Source: Plectrocnemia conspersa (Eukaryota; Arthropoda; Insecta; Trichoptera; Polycentropodidae). From it: a stretch of DNA of 64,000 bases. Location: positions 558,001-622,000 of the forward strand of contig VTFK01000074.1 in NCBI GenBank assembly GCA_009617715.1, given 5' to 3'. The translations under genes were made by a program, and so were the position numbers. Each line of letters starts with the position of its first letter. Position 1 is the first letter of the stretch. Shown in pieces: positions 1 to 13,600 of the stretch. The notes under the pieces were generated by a model. The model was not told the DNA's origin and ran no database searches. It saw only the letters and a list, made by a program, of their open reading frames with translations.

Positions 1-2189
1 TAAAATCATACAAATATTAAACACATATCAAGCATTGAAAATCTCGCACCTTGTTACGTTACGCAAGTAATGTTAAAAAAGTGTCTCAAGAAATTATTTC
101 ACTGAAATCCACATTATAAAACGTGTAATGTTAACATTATTTTTGCAGATTTCACTTGTGAACAAAACGGATATATCTATAAAAAACCACACAGGTTTTT
201 TGTTTTTTATGGCTATTGCAATGTACACTTTGTATGCGTTGGGTAATGATGTTTTACGACAAATTTTAGCAAAATCTAGACTCATTTTAATGTGCAACGA
301 TTTTTTTTACATATTTAATTTAAACTGCTTTTACCCTAAAAAATGTATAAAGTGCTACTTCTCTAAATTTAATTAATTCATAGCACATTTTACTAAAAAC
401 ACGCTATGAATTAACCGTTTGCGAAAATTTTGCATATTTTTAATTTGAACTTTATGGAAATGTAAAAACATTCGGTTAGTAAATCTTTTTTAGATAAAAT
501 GTATTGAATAATTGACCGCGTGGTGATGTTTTCTGCTTAATTTAATACAGTGAACAGGAAACAAACCCTGTGGATTGCTTTAATCAATATTATTCTATAT
601 CAATTCCCCGTGGAAGGAACGAAAATATCATTTAGTGATATATAATATTATTACTATAAAAATTTAAATATCAATTGAATATTTTCACATCCATTCAAAC
701 AATCCAAGGCAAATACAAATCGGCTTTTGAATAAATATTACATCAGCAAATATTTTCACGAACGTTTCCCCCTACTGGAAAAATTTAGAATTGTAATCCG
801 ACTATTTGTTTTAGTTTTGGCACACGCGTGTGTTTATCTTCCGAAATTCATTATAATTCTTCTCTAAATTGATATTTTTTTTAATTCAATTCGAGTTATT
901 TTTAATTTACAGTATTATATAAATGTTTTATCCACATGTCACGAACATGGAAAATGGAACATGACCGCGTTTTGCGTTCTTAGAACCAAAACATTGTCCA
1001 CGTTGTTCAAAAATGGCAACTTAATTACTTTGACATATGACCTAAACTATGTTTTTCTTGTTTAGCTACGCCTTACATTTCATTGATAGTTCGTGGTTTG
1101 ATTCACAATGACGTTGTGCGTGTAATTGACTATCGCACTAGAGTATTCAATCAGATTTGTATGATTCGATTTATAAATGGTCAATAAAATCGCTCTTATG
1201 GCCACAATATATGTACAACGTAGATAAATGGTCGCATATAATGCGGTGCAATTTTTGCATTTTGTACAAAACAATAGCTCATTTGAATATTGTCGCATTT
1301 CCCACAACAAATGTGTGCATTTATGCCATTACATTGTTGCATAATTTTCAGTGAATCATTCAAATGTATGTATGCTACCATAAAATTTATCAATGCCATT
1401 TTGTAATTGCAGAAAAACACGTCATCGTTAAGATGAAAATGAAATAAAGTTTGATATATACATATGTAGGCGTCAGTAGATTCGCCGCATGCCCTACATT
1501 ATTAATATAAAACTATACATACTGGTGTCAGTTCAAGAATCTTATTGGTTAAAATTGTGCATTGGTTTCAAATTGCTAATTTAAAATAATCCTTTTATTA
1601 ATATTAAATTTCATAATAATCAACATTCAACAAAAATATGTCTAATTGATACAATATATACAAGCACCTTAATTTACCGATAAAACCTAGCATCATACAA
1701 AAAGCACCTGTCCTTTTTTTTAATAGAGAACAAATTAGATTACAATTAATAACGATGGTAAAAATGTTATGTTGAAATTTTTAGATACCTTTACAAAGCG
1801 AACATCCGCTCCCCCTCTTTTAATACACATAAAGATCTATAGATGTTCCCTTTGATTGGCGTTTAATAATTTTCGTGTCAATCAGACTTACGGGTGTTTT
1901 TTTTCTCCTCTATGAGCGAACACGCCTTTCAATGCGCTCCATATTATATTGACATAGAGACGTTCAATTTGATATATGCGTATTGAATAGTATCAATTAA
2001 ATTGGCGGAAGCTCGCTACATCGGAACGACGCTCGTTACATCGACTGTGAGTTTAATTAAAAATTCTACTGTGGGGGGGGGGACTATTAATTCATGTTTA
2101 TATGTCCACTCGCGATGACCTGTCAAAATTGTAAAGGTGCGGCGAGATCTGATATGATTATGGCAGGATTTATTTATTTTGTTCCGGTT

Positions 2190-2211
2190 CACGTGTCAGA
2201 CACGACACGTG
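2190..2211. promoter_or_regulatory. Palindromic pair of canonical E-boxes
   Basis: CACGTGTC (2190-2197) and its reverse complement GACACGTG (2204-2211) are separated by 6 bases, giving two CACGTG E-boxes in a perfect 8-bp inverted repeat. CACGTG is the known core site for bHLH factors such as MYC/MAX, USF and CLOCK/CYCLE. The pair lies 2.3 kb upstream of the first exon seen for the MFSD6-like gene. Regulatory use is inference; it could also be a chance palindrome or an old repeat. Confidence 0.3.
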
Positions 2212-3524
2212 CCAACATCTGTCGGAGGGTCGATGAAATGCTAGATAAGTGTGTCGACTCCACTGATATTCAACTTCGTAATGAATAGAGTGACTATTAT
2301 TTTTTGGAACAGATATGGAATGAGACAATATTATTTTATATATATTTGCAACAATGACAAAAATACACAGTGCCAATACCCCCACCAAGGGGGCATATAT
2401 TTGCATTGTAATTTTTAGTGATTAATTGTTTTTATTGGAATTTTTTGGGAGAGTATGTAATGTTAGGATTCTTTTAAATGCTATTTATTATATTTTTTTA
2501 ATGTGTATTATAGTAATACATACATATATGATTAATGTATTAATTCTGAATACTTCATTATATCATGTGTAGTTGGATTGCTTTCCGCAGGCGCTTTTTA
2601 GCGCGCAATTCAAATCTTTGCCGAATTCATTTCGACTCTGAGCTCAAAGGATTGGCGGTCTGTCTTTTCTTCTCTCGCACAATGTCAACGTCTGCCTCCA
2701 CTCAGACTGGCTTTGTCTCTGAAACGGTGACATTAACAATTCACATAAATAAACGCGGCAGTGAACCGAGGGGGGGAACGCACTTGAGGATTCTCCGGCG
2801 ACACTCGACGCGGAAAAAACCTGAATCCTCGCTACTTTTTAAACTGGCGGTGGTGGCTCTCCAAATGGCGTGCTCACCGCTCCGTTGCTAATTTTTCATT
2901 TCGCATTTCGAGAATTAGTCTAGCCTATTCTCAAGTATAAGCATACTTAAGCGAAAATGTTAACGTCTGACTTTAGCTACGAGCAATTACTAAATTTGAG
3001 GAATGAACAGAAAATATTTCTTGTTCCAATTCCAAAAACGTACTAACAGTAATAAATGAAAAGATCAAAAATCGCAGCAATTTAAATCGATTTTTTTGGG
3101 AGCTATTTAATTTATTTAATATAACTAATAAACTTATAAATATATTTTAATAATATTTATAAGAAATTAACATCAATATGCGTTACCAATTTGGAATGGT
3201 GTGATTAATAGCACGCTATTATAATTTGTATTTCATTTAGGCCTGTATCGCTTGATAGGATAATTTATGGTTTAAAGTCCAGACATTATACATTTTATAA
3301 TTCATTAATAACTGTCTATAATATGTACTTGCTTCCTATTGATATACATATATACAACAGCTCCTAAACACTATAAAAAAAGATTCAATTATTTATAAAT
3401 TGAGAACCATTCACATGACAAACATAAAGAAGGACCGATGTTATCATGCGAGGCATAAAAATTGCAGCCATGTCTTTTATACGTCACGTTTTACCAGCTT
3501 TTTCCGTTTGCCATAAAACAGGAG

Positions 3525-3770
3525 TGAGAAAAGCGCGGCTCGCGAGCCGCGTGCGGCTCCTGATTTACGCGCTTTGAAATATTGAATGTTAAAATATTTT
3601 ACCAATTTTTTGTATAGTTATTTACTTAAGTGTTACTCAGAAAGCTTATATCATGTTATCAATTCCCATTAATAATCAAGGGTCGGCAACCTACGGCCCG
3701 CTGGCCAAATGTATCTAGCCCGCAGTTCTAAAGCGAAATATATTATCTATTCGACCCGCGGTGTCAAGAA
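3525..3770. mobile_element. Old hAT-type terminal sequences
   Basis: Two GC-rich islands stand out in AT-rich surroundings. At 3531-3560 a run contains GGCTCGCGAGCCGCGTGCGG. At 3680-3760 GGTCGGCAACC is followed by CGGCCCGC, TAGCCCGC and GACCCGCGG. Both resemble the widespread terminal consensus of non-autonomous hAT elements ('ggtcggcaac...cggcccgc' and 'ggctcgcgagcc...'). I could not define target duplications or both ends, so these are probably two decayed fragments. Confidence 0.4.
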
Positions 3771-4095
3771 AAATATTCTATTAGATTTCGATTGCGAAAT
3801 TCTTGTTAACTAATTACTAGGGTTTTCAATACTTAAGCATGATTTAACTTATTATATATAAAATTTAATTGTAAAATTATTCACAATCGCCGTCGAAAAG
3901 TAATATAATATCATAGTTATTTATATGTGCTATATTTTTTTTCATTTGAAGCAAATTATTCCACAGAAAGCTTCTTAATATGTATAATATAAAAAGTCGC
4001 AGCGGGAACACACGGTTATCTAGCGTTCATATTAAGATGTTTTATAACAATAATATGAATAACAATAAGTGAAAATCAAATGGAACATATCTGAA

Positions 4096-4180
4096 ACGAA
4101 TTTTGACCCATAGGAGGGCGCAAAAAACAATTATCTCTTCTCAGAAGTCAAAAATCCACGTCAAAAGCAATAAAATTTTT
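4096..4180 (+). repeat. Dispersed repeat R, copy 1
   Basis: About 85 bp here match the reverse complement of 38006-38090. The shared core has the segments CAATTATC, CTTCTCAGAAGTCAAAAAT and AAAGCAATAAAAT in the same order and spacing. A weaker trace of the right part occurs near 16347-16378. It has no coding content, and the family is not one I recognise. Confidence 0.6.
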
Positions 4181-4667
4181 GGGTTCGCAAAAATCCAGGG
4201 AACACAATTTAGTTTTAATATTGTAACAAGTTCTTGCGACCAATTTCTATGCAACAATTCCGGGTCATCCCGACACTATTTTCATAGAATAAAATAGTTT
4301 AGTAAAAAAGCAATTTATAAGAAAATATCCAGCAAATAATTACTGCACTTTCAAACAAATGAGTAAACCTTATAATTTTATTTAAACATAAGAACATACA
4401 TTCTCTTAATTTTAATTTTATTATTATTTAGTTATTCTGTCTAAAAGTTTTTCTACCCCTGCCTTATACGGAACGATTTTCACAATTCGTGTGTGCACAT
4501 TCGGACTACTTTTGTAATACCAGTCTTTTTTTACAGTCCGGTCATCGAGGAAGAAACTGAGGAACCATGGGAAGATAACATCAGTGGCCGTTTCCGACAC
4601 GAGACATGCGGCTGTAGATTTTCAACTTTGAAGAAACTAGAAAAAATAGAATAATCATACATTCAAG

Positions 4668-7600
4668 ATGAAGAAGTTATTCAACGAGAACCTCATTTCG
4701 CTAAAATGCGTCATATTCCTGTTTCTGACCGGTGAGTAGTATTATTATTTATTTTTATTGTTGTCCCAAAAATATAAGCTGCTTATACATTTTTATTAAA
4801 TCTTCATTTGCTTTTTTCATCTGGCAACACAATAAAATACATTTATATCGTTTAAATAATCAATTTCACATTAGAAAAAAACTTATAGAAGGATCACAGC
4901 AAACATTTATTTTCTCATTAATGTGTGCGTGCTATAATAGCATCACGCAATGTTATATTTTTTATCTTATTTTATATAATAATATCATAATTGTTTGTGT
5001 AGTTTTATCGTTGATGGTATACTCTACGTGAGGAAGTGTATAAATCGTCTTATTAAATAATCTTACCCTTCTTAATGATGGTTTTAATTGAGGCTTTCCT
5101 GAGCTCTTTCTCATCATTGTTCATTTGGAGAGTCTATAGTGCATAAAATGTTTACTATTTACTATAATATGATATAAATGTAAATAATAGCATAGTAACA
5201 CATTTTTATAAACTTTAAAGTTTCATCATTTGTTATTCGCTGTAAGTTCAGGCTTTTAAGATATTATCGTAAATTTAACAATATTTAAATGCATTTTTCT
5301 GATTGGTTACAATATACTGTTACATTTAACATATGTACATATATAATTTATTTAAAGTTGAGTTTACTTTTCTACATTATAATAATATTTTAGTATTTTT
5401 TCTGGCTCATTATGACATATTGCTATTATATACAATATTTTGATCAGCTTGATTACTTTTTTTTGTCAAAAGATTCAGTACCTAAATTTATATTTAAATT
5501 TAAGCAATAAATTGAATTGTCAGTAATATTTTGAATAAGTGGCCAGTTAATATAAATTAGTATAAATGTCAGTAACTTTTTAATAAAATTGTCAGAAAAA
5601 CTCCTGTAACCTCTACAAATCAATTATTTTACTAAAACTAAACAAAAAACTGACTCAAATTACAATCTGTAAAACTAAACTTGTATGTAAACTGTCATAG
5701 TTTTTTCATACCATATATAATTTTTTTGTTATAGTTGATTTCATCATTCATACTGCTTATAATTTGTATTATTTAATCATTGTTAAAAAAAAATCTATGG
5801 ACTTCTCAGAATACTAATAAGTATAATTACAACGAAATGTATAAAATCCACTAAAGCAAAAAAACAAATATGTGTACAGTACATAAATACATCACTATAA
5901 TAATAAAAATTTTAATTTTTTTAGAATTTTGCTTACTAATTTAATTAAACAATCAGTATTCTCAAAAAATGCTCAGTTACATAAATAATTCGTTACTAGT
6001 TTAACAGTCAATAATTATAAGTGTCAGTTTTTTTGTTACGCCTATTTTTTAAAGTTTATCTAAAATAATTCGATTTGATTTGTAATAAAAAATCATTAAG
6101 TATATTTTTAATATATATTTTATAAAGCTCCTTCAAATATAAAATGTGTATAATAAGCCATAATATGTTTATGTCTTTTTTTTAGTATAAAAATATCATA
6201 TTAAATAAATTTATTTTATAGTATAAGAATTATAAAAAAATCTTGATAAATAAATTGATTTCTGGTCTGTATTTATTGAGTCAGTAATTTTGGTTGTTTT
6301 TGCTCAGTAATAAATGGTCAACCAGCTAAATAAATTATCAGTCAGTTGTCTTTTTTTTTAAATACTGACCGCTTATGACAAAGTTTATCTTGATGAATTA
6401 ATTTATTTATGGTCTATATTTTTTGTTTGATTTTGCTCTGTAATTTAATTAAATGGTTAGTAACCTAAATATTTATTAGTTGGTAAATAGTTGGTAATAA
6501 TACACAATAGTGTCAGTTTGTCAGTAAAACCTTAATCATTTTTTTAATTATTCTGTTACAGTTATATTGTATTTAGAATAAATTACATGATATATTTATA
6601 TTTTTTATATTTAAATGCACGATCAGTAGTTTTAATAAATGGTCAGCAACTCAAATAAATTATCAATTATTGTTGAACTTTAGTAGATAGTTTTTTTATT
6701 GTGTCAGTACTTTTGTTTAGTTTTGGTCAGTAATTCAATTAAATGGCCAGTAGCCTAAATAAATGGTCAGTTGTTAAACAATCAGTAAAAACATACAAAA
6801 AAATTATATTTAAATTTACTTGATATGTATTATCATAATTATAAAACTGTGGTTAAAAATTATATGTACACATTGTGAAAAACTTTTATAATTGATACGA
6901 TTTGATTAAAAATAATAATATTGATAAACATTGTTGTAATAAAAAACATATACGAGTAGGTATTGTTTCATCTAGTTCTAAAATCTGAAACATGTATTTT
7001 AATTTTTATGTTGAACTTTATATAACATCATTTAATTTTTTCAGGTGCTGGATGCTTATTTCCATTCTTACCGGCTCATATGCTAGCAATACAATTCTCA
7101 GTTAAAGAAGCTTGTATTGTATCAATTGTAATACCATGTATAGCTACTCTAGGACCTTTGCTAGCTGGACCCATAGCTGATAAGTAAGACATATTAATAT
7201 AAACATTTCTTTATATTTGAATAATCATTTAAATATATTTTTTAAAGACTTTCAGTGGGTCGGGGCTGTGATGTGAATACAGTCACAACCGGCGATGCCA
7301 ACAATGCTGGAAGTAAGGTACTCCGGATTATGCTGGTCATTTGTCTGATAAGTGCAGCTGTCTTCTACGGACTTTTATTGGCAGTTCCTAGTGTTAAAAT
7401 ATTAGAGGTGAGATTTTATTTGATTCTGTTGCATGTTGTTATTTTTAAACAAGCTTAGACTTACTGGATCGTTTTTACAGCCACGTCGGCCTTCTGTTAG
7501 TTTTATGTGCAATGCCGATAATGCAACTGTTTATCAAGAAATGTGCACAGAAGAAAAGCAGTGCAACCATTGGAAAGGCGAAAAGGTAAATTGAAATATT

Positions 7601-10600
7601 AAAAATATATTGTCAGCTTAGATTAATCAGAATTTATTTTCTTTTGTATTCCTATACCATTTTCTTTCATTGACATAGGTAAATGATTCTTTCATACAGC
7701 GTACAAATGTGCAAAATATATATTTAAATTTACACAATATTACTTTCTGAAGATTAGTTGAAAGTTGATTATACAAAATAACTAATTTTTGTGTAACTAG
7801 ATTATTTACATCAATGCCTATTATCTATTCCTCCTATTATTTTCTTGTTAATGTGTAATTAAGTCAATAATGACATAGTTTTATTGTATCTAATAACTAA
7901 TATTTTTATAGACTGGATCACTACTACTGTCCAACTGCAGATATGCATGTGAAAAGACTCCCATAGCACATCCTCTATATATAGAATTAACGTCAACGAC
8001 TGAAAGTTCTGATAGCGACGACTATGATAGCGATCCTGATCCTGAATCTACAATTAATGTAAGTCTAGTGTCAAATTAAAATACACAATAAACAGATTAT
8101 GGAATATAAATGATGTATTATACATATAATTTTAGGAAGACAGCGAAGACGAGGATAAGGCAAGACTTGGCTTTGTTACCGGACAAATAAAAAATGCACC
8201 GCCGCATTTATGCTACACTCGATTTCAAGGAGAGCCTACGATATGCCACGTATTTACGGACAAACAGATAGTTTTGAACACTGGACTGCTGTCGGCCATT
8301 GAAGATAATTATGAAGCTGGAAATGAAAGTTCATGGTGTAAATATCCCATAGGTGAGTTTTATCAAATGCAATGCATCTTATTTGCTAGTGATTCATTGT
8401 TAAACTTTTTCATTTTTTTAAAGGGGGCAGATTCCAGTGTTTAGTTCCTCAATTTGAAATTGAGACATTGCAGGAGAAAGAAAATTTGATTGATAATTCA
8501 ACATGTAAACCGGTGATTGAGTGCAACGTGGATGATCCTTATGAATCGAAGGAGAGCGTTTTAGCAGAGTCTCAGTGCAAATTATTCATCGGCGATCCAG
8601 TGGCCAGTTTTTGGTTGTATTTAACCTTTAGGTACCTATTTTATTAATCATGCATCGTTGAGTTTAAAAACTTCGTAATGAATTATATTTATTCGACTCG
8701 ATAAGAGCGATAGTTAATCATAATAGCGTAACTGACTACTTCGTAAAGAATTACTTTTTAAATTTACTGCTGATTTTGATACTATTCTGTTATATTTCAT
8801 TTTAACCTTTACCGGACAAAAATTTCTTTCTTATTGAATCCACTATGGTACAATTTATTTAAACACAAAAATTAAGCTTCTTACCTATTATTAATTTATT
8901 ATTTATTTAAGGTATACTCTGTGCCCATTTTACATGTTGGGATCAATACAAAAAAAAACCGCCCAAGAATGCGATGACAAAAAAAAACAATGTTTCGCTC
9001 TATCCTTGAAAATAGTATTTAGTCAATTATTCACTATTGTAATTAATACAATACTAATGGCTCTCAACATATTTTTAATCGCAAGGAATTTATTGTTTTT
9101 TTATGACTAATATATGAAACCGTGATCGCATGGCGCAAATCCGTAATCTGGCATTTGTCGAAGGGAAGGTGTTTCTTGAAACCAAAATTGTTAGATTTGT
9201 GTAACTCCTTATCTATCCTTCTCTTTTTTTTAAGAAGCGTTTTATTATGTCATTTCAAGAAGCAATTCGGTGTATAAATAGTCGCAACACTTTTCATAAC
9301 TCTTAGTTCTTCGAAAACATCTTATCTGATTATGAATAATGTTCAGCGATTAGGTTTTTTTAAAGCACATTGCACATATATTGACGTAAGCTCGATTTGC
9401 TATGAACTAAATGTTCTGTTAGTGACTTTTTTGCGCTACGCGTTTATAAAATCGCGCTCTGCCTAATTTTACTACTTAAAAAATACATAATTTTAATTTA
9501 GAGCCCAAAACTTAACTTTAATATGTACTTTGTACCCATTATAACATATTTTTTAATGTTTTAATAAACGATGAATTTTATCGAAATTTTAAAAAAAATT
9601 GTCGATAACTACAATATAAGACAAAAGCTTATAGGAAAAAACTAATAATGTAACTAAAATCATTATGTAATTTTACATGTTAATTTATCTTTATGGCAAA
9701 AAATTTGTTTTTGCTTCTTTTGTAGGTTTTAAAACTCAATGGTTTATAAACTGTTTTATGTAAATTATTATGTAATTATTATTTTATATGCATTTTACAG
9801 ATCTTTAGCAGATTTATTCGCTGCTGCTGCTTTATGTTTGATATGTACTGCATGTATCATTGCGACGAGAGAAACGTCTCTTGGAAGAAGTGACGTGGGC
9901 CGTCAATTTGCATTCGGCATCCTAGGAACAATCGTATTCCCTCCGATAATTGGAGCTTTACAAGACATCGGAAGCGAAGAATCGCCTATATATTTAGCAC
10001 CGATCATAACTGCTGTTTGCTTCTTTTTATTAGCGGCCATCATCTTAATCATTGACACGTAAGTTACGAATAGAATATTAATTCAAAAATATATATATTA
10101 TATATAACATTTAATTAAATTTGTAGTGGAATGCCATTAACGCCTCCAGAATGGTGGTGGCACACAAAATCTGGTATGCTAGCGCTTCCCATGAATACTG
10201 TCAGACGATATGGCTTAGAAACTGTCGGAGTTGTTATAGTGCTTGTGATTCTCGGATCGTTCTGGGGTGCTCTCGATTCATATTTATCTTGGTAAGCAAT
10301 CCTTAACTATTAATTTATATTATAACTATCGGATATAATAATATATTTTATTAACCAGGACCATGAGATTCTTAAATGGTAACCATCTTTTAATCGGAAT
10401 CGGTATAACTCTACGATCTATTCCGGCTTTGTTGGTTTTATGGAAGGCTGAGAAAGTCATTGATTATGTCGGGCATTCTAATGTGTTCATCGGAGCCTTT
10501 GCTTTTTATATAATACGATTTACAGGTAAATCATATAACATTTATATTTATATTGGATGTTTTATAACCACTTTTATGTTACAGGATTGGCATTGATCGA

Positions 10601-13600
10601 TAGTGGTGAATGGATTTTGTTATGTGAAATATTCGACGTGTTCACTCTGAGTTTGACGTGGATAACTGGAATACTTTACTTCAGACATTTGATTCCTAGG
10701 AGATTCACTGCTACTGGGCAAGCTTTGGCTGTTTCATCGCACTTCTGCTTCGGTATGTGCTTATTAAATTATAAGTTAGACTTACTTAAGAATATGTAAT
10801 ATTCCCTAAGGCCGGTTTCACACGTGCCGGATGGATTTGCCCGGCGCCGTGTAGTGGGGGTGGTGTTGTATGGGCAGCGTCGGGCCGGCGCCGGGTAGAT
10901 TTGTCCGCACGTCTGAAATGATAGGTACTAGCCCATACAACACCATCCCCACTAAACGGCGCCGGCCCGGTGCCGGGAAAATCCACCCGGCACGTGTGAA
11001 ACCGGCCTAAGATATAAGATAACCACAAAATATTCTAAGAAGATTTTTTTGCTTTTTTTTGAAAATAAAATAGTGGGGTTCTTATTTATTTGTTAACGAA
11101 CAGCTGAAAGCGTTAATTAAAACAGCTATAAAAATGAATAAATTGTGCACGAAATGAATAAAAATATAAAAAAATCGCTATTATAAAGTTTGCAACAGAA
11201 ATCATACATTTCTTGACTGTATTGTAAAGTTCGTTAATAGTATAATATTCTCAGTACTCGTATATTAAATATTATTAATCATTCAATATTTTACAGGTCG
11301 ATTCTTCGGCGCTTTGATGGGCTTACCGGCAGCTTACGACAATCCTTTAAAAATGCTCCAAATAACATACATGTCTCTAGCCATTTCTGCGTGCATTTTG
11401 GGAGTGATTTACTTAGTATTGTACCACCTGTTATTGGCTCCTATGTGCAGAGCTGGCACAACCGGTCCGCCGAATCCGGAAGTCATGCAAGGTTAGTTTC
11501 GATAATCATTTACCAAGATGAAATTTTATTCTCATAAAATTCTAAATTTTGTATGAATATGAAGTCACAAAATTATCATTTTGATATTCGATTGAATAAA
11601 GCCAGCACTGTGGAAACCGAGATGAGAGGTAACGGTAAAGTACTGCTTATGAATGTAAAAATATGCACACTCACGAGGATTTCATTATGGTGTTAGTGTT
11701 CACGCACATGTATATTGCTTTTATTATTACATTGATAAAACAGTAAGATAACTAATGTTTCCAAATAAAGGTAAATTTATAGGTTATTTTATGATACTAT
11801 TATCAGTGTTTTACGACAAAAACACAGCTGCTTCTAGTATATTCACTATTTGCTAAGCATTTAAAGGTTGCTATAATCTCATAAAAAGTATATTTTCCAA
11901 CTTGACTACCTGAATGGTAATTCATATAAATTTATAAAAAATATTACAGCAGTTTAGAAGAAGAGTGTCACAATTCAGACGTTGGAATTGTTATAAGATC
12001 GTCACATATTAGTTGTAGAAGTGCAAAGATGTCATATGATTAAGAGTTTATGTTGATCTAAAAATAGTGTTTGAGTACTGTGTTGAGTGCTGATGTGAGC
12101 AAGCATCTTAGTAGCTTGTATGAATGTGAGTTAAAGTTTATTTAGGCCGAAGTCACCCGGGTGAATCTTTATAAGCGATACCATTGGGTGAATCTTTATA
12201 AGCGATACCATTGTGGTCATTTTTTTATGGTAACAAAATATTTAAGTAAGATGATGCAAATTCTTCGATACGTGTCTCTAAGATAATAAATAAATTGAAG
12301 TATTTTGTGTGTATTAATAGTTCTGGCTAAGACAATTAATGCTAATATTATTTTAATTTTCATCTTTTGTTGTAACATGACAAACGTTATTCCAATGCGT
12401 TACAATGGAGTAAATCAATCAACATCTAAAGTAAATATTAAGAAACCAAAAATGAAAGTCTTAAAATCGGCGACCTCTATTTTATTAATAATAAACTATT
12501 ATTATAGTGTAAAAGCAGGTCTCGGAAACCTTTTTTGGCTGCGGGCCAAAATAATTAAAATGTGACCATTAAGAAGACTATTCGGGTCAGTGAATATTTT
12601 TGGCCCTAACATTTTAGAGCAGCATATTAGCTCGTATTAGTTAAATTATTTTTCGCGAGTAGAAATATATATCTATTGCTGAAAATGTATTTGGACTTCA
12701 CTAGTGAAAATATAACTTCACTGAAAAATACACCTTCACTGTATATTGTATGTAAATAAATAATGAAGTATGTAAATGTATATATTACTACATATGGAAA
12801 AGTTTAAATCGTATAATTTCACTAGCACCTGCCAGGGCCGGCCCTAGGTTATTTAGCGCCCTAGGCAAAAACTAATTTGCGCCTCCCCCCCCCCACCCTA
12901 ATAATACTTTAATAACTCGTTACATGAGCGCAAAAATATAATTCAAATTAAAGTAATTTAATATTACATATATTTGACACCATACTCTTTTGCGATTATG
13001 GGATTTAAGAAAAATATTTTTTTTATATTAATCTAAAGAGTGCACAGTAGTGTATACAAAAAAATAAAATATTCTTTATTCAGATATGATTCACTGAAAT
13101 GACATATTTATATATATTTACCGGTGAAAATGTATTCAGATATGATTCACTGAAATGACATATTTAAAAAACATATTTTCGGAATAGATTCGAGACTGGT
13201 CAGGGATAATACGAGAATTTCTGGTTTAGAATCAGGGACATGATTTCAGCTATTTCCGAGGAGAGGAGGGGGGAAGTTCACCAGTTAGTGATCGTTTTTT
13301 TTAATATTTCGATTTCATTAAGATTCATAGCATTTTTCTGTCCATATTCAAGGAGGACAATGCTACCTGCCCCCTCCCCCTTTAAATGACGTCCCTGGAA
13401 AATTATTAATATGTACGTTATCTGAAAACAAATTAGGCTATAATCTCTACGATTTATCCGACCTATTTTTAGAAATATAAACAAATTTACATTACGTGTA
13501 CACTCAGTGTACATCACAGGATAGATTAAATTAAAAACAAAACATTGTGACAACAATCTTTTACCACATAAATATGTTTAATCGGCAAAAATCCTAAATA

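Larger units (their letters stand above)
1..4536. other. Left non-coding flank of the MFSD6-like gene
   Basis: No open reading frame here looks like a protein, and none has splice signals linking it to a recognisable domain. The stretch is mostly AT-rich. A more GC- and CpG-rich patch at about 2565-2890 could be promoter or an upstream non-coding exon of the + strand gene starting at 4668; its 108-codon frame has no recognisable content. Separate entries cover the E-box palindrome near 2190, hAT-like ends at 3525-3770 and a dispersed repeat at 4096-4180. A run of ten G lies near 2072-2081. Confidence 0.5.

Noticed and set aside
1080..1420. Overlapping open frames on both strands
   Set aside because: Low-complexity AT-rich frames in several phases without any protein-like pattern.
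2565..2891. 108-codon open frame in a GC-richer patch
   Set aside because: No domain, no splice partner found and no family resemblance; more likely promoter or 5' UTR of the MFSD6-like gene.
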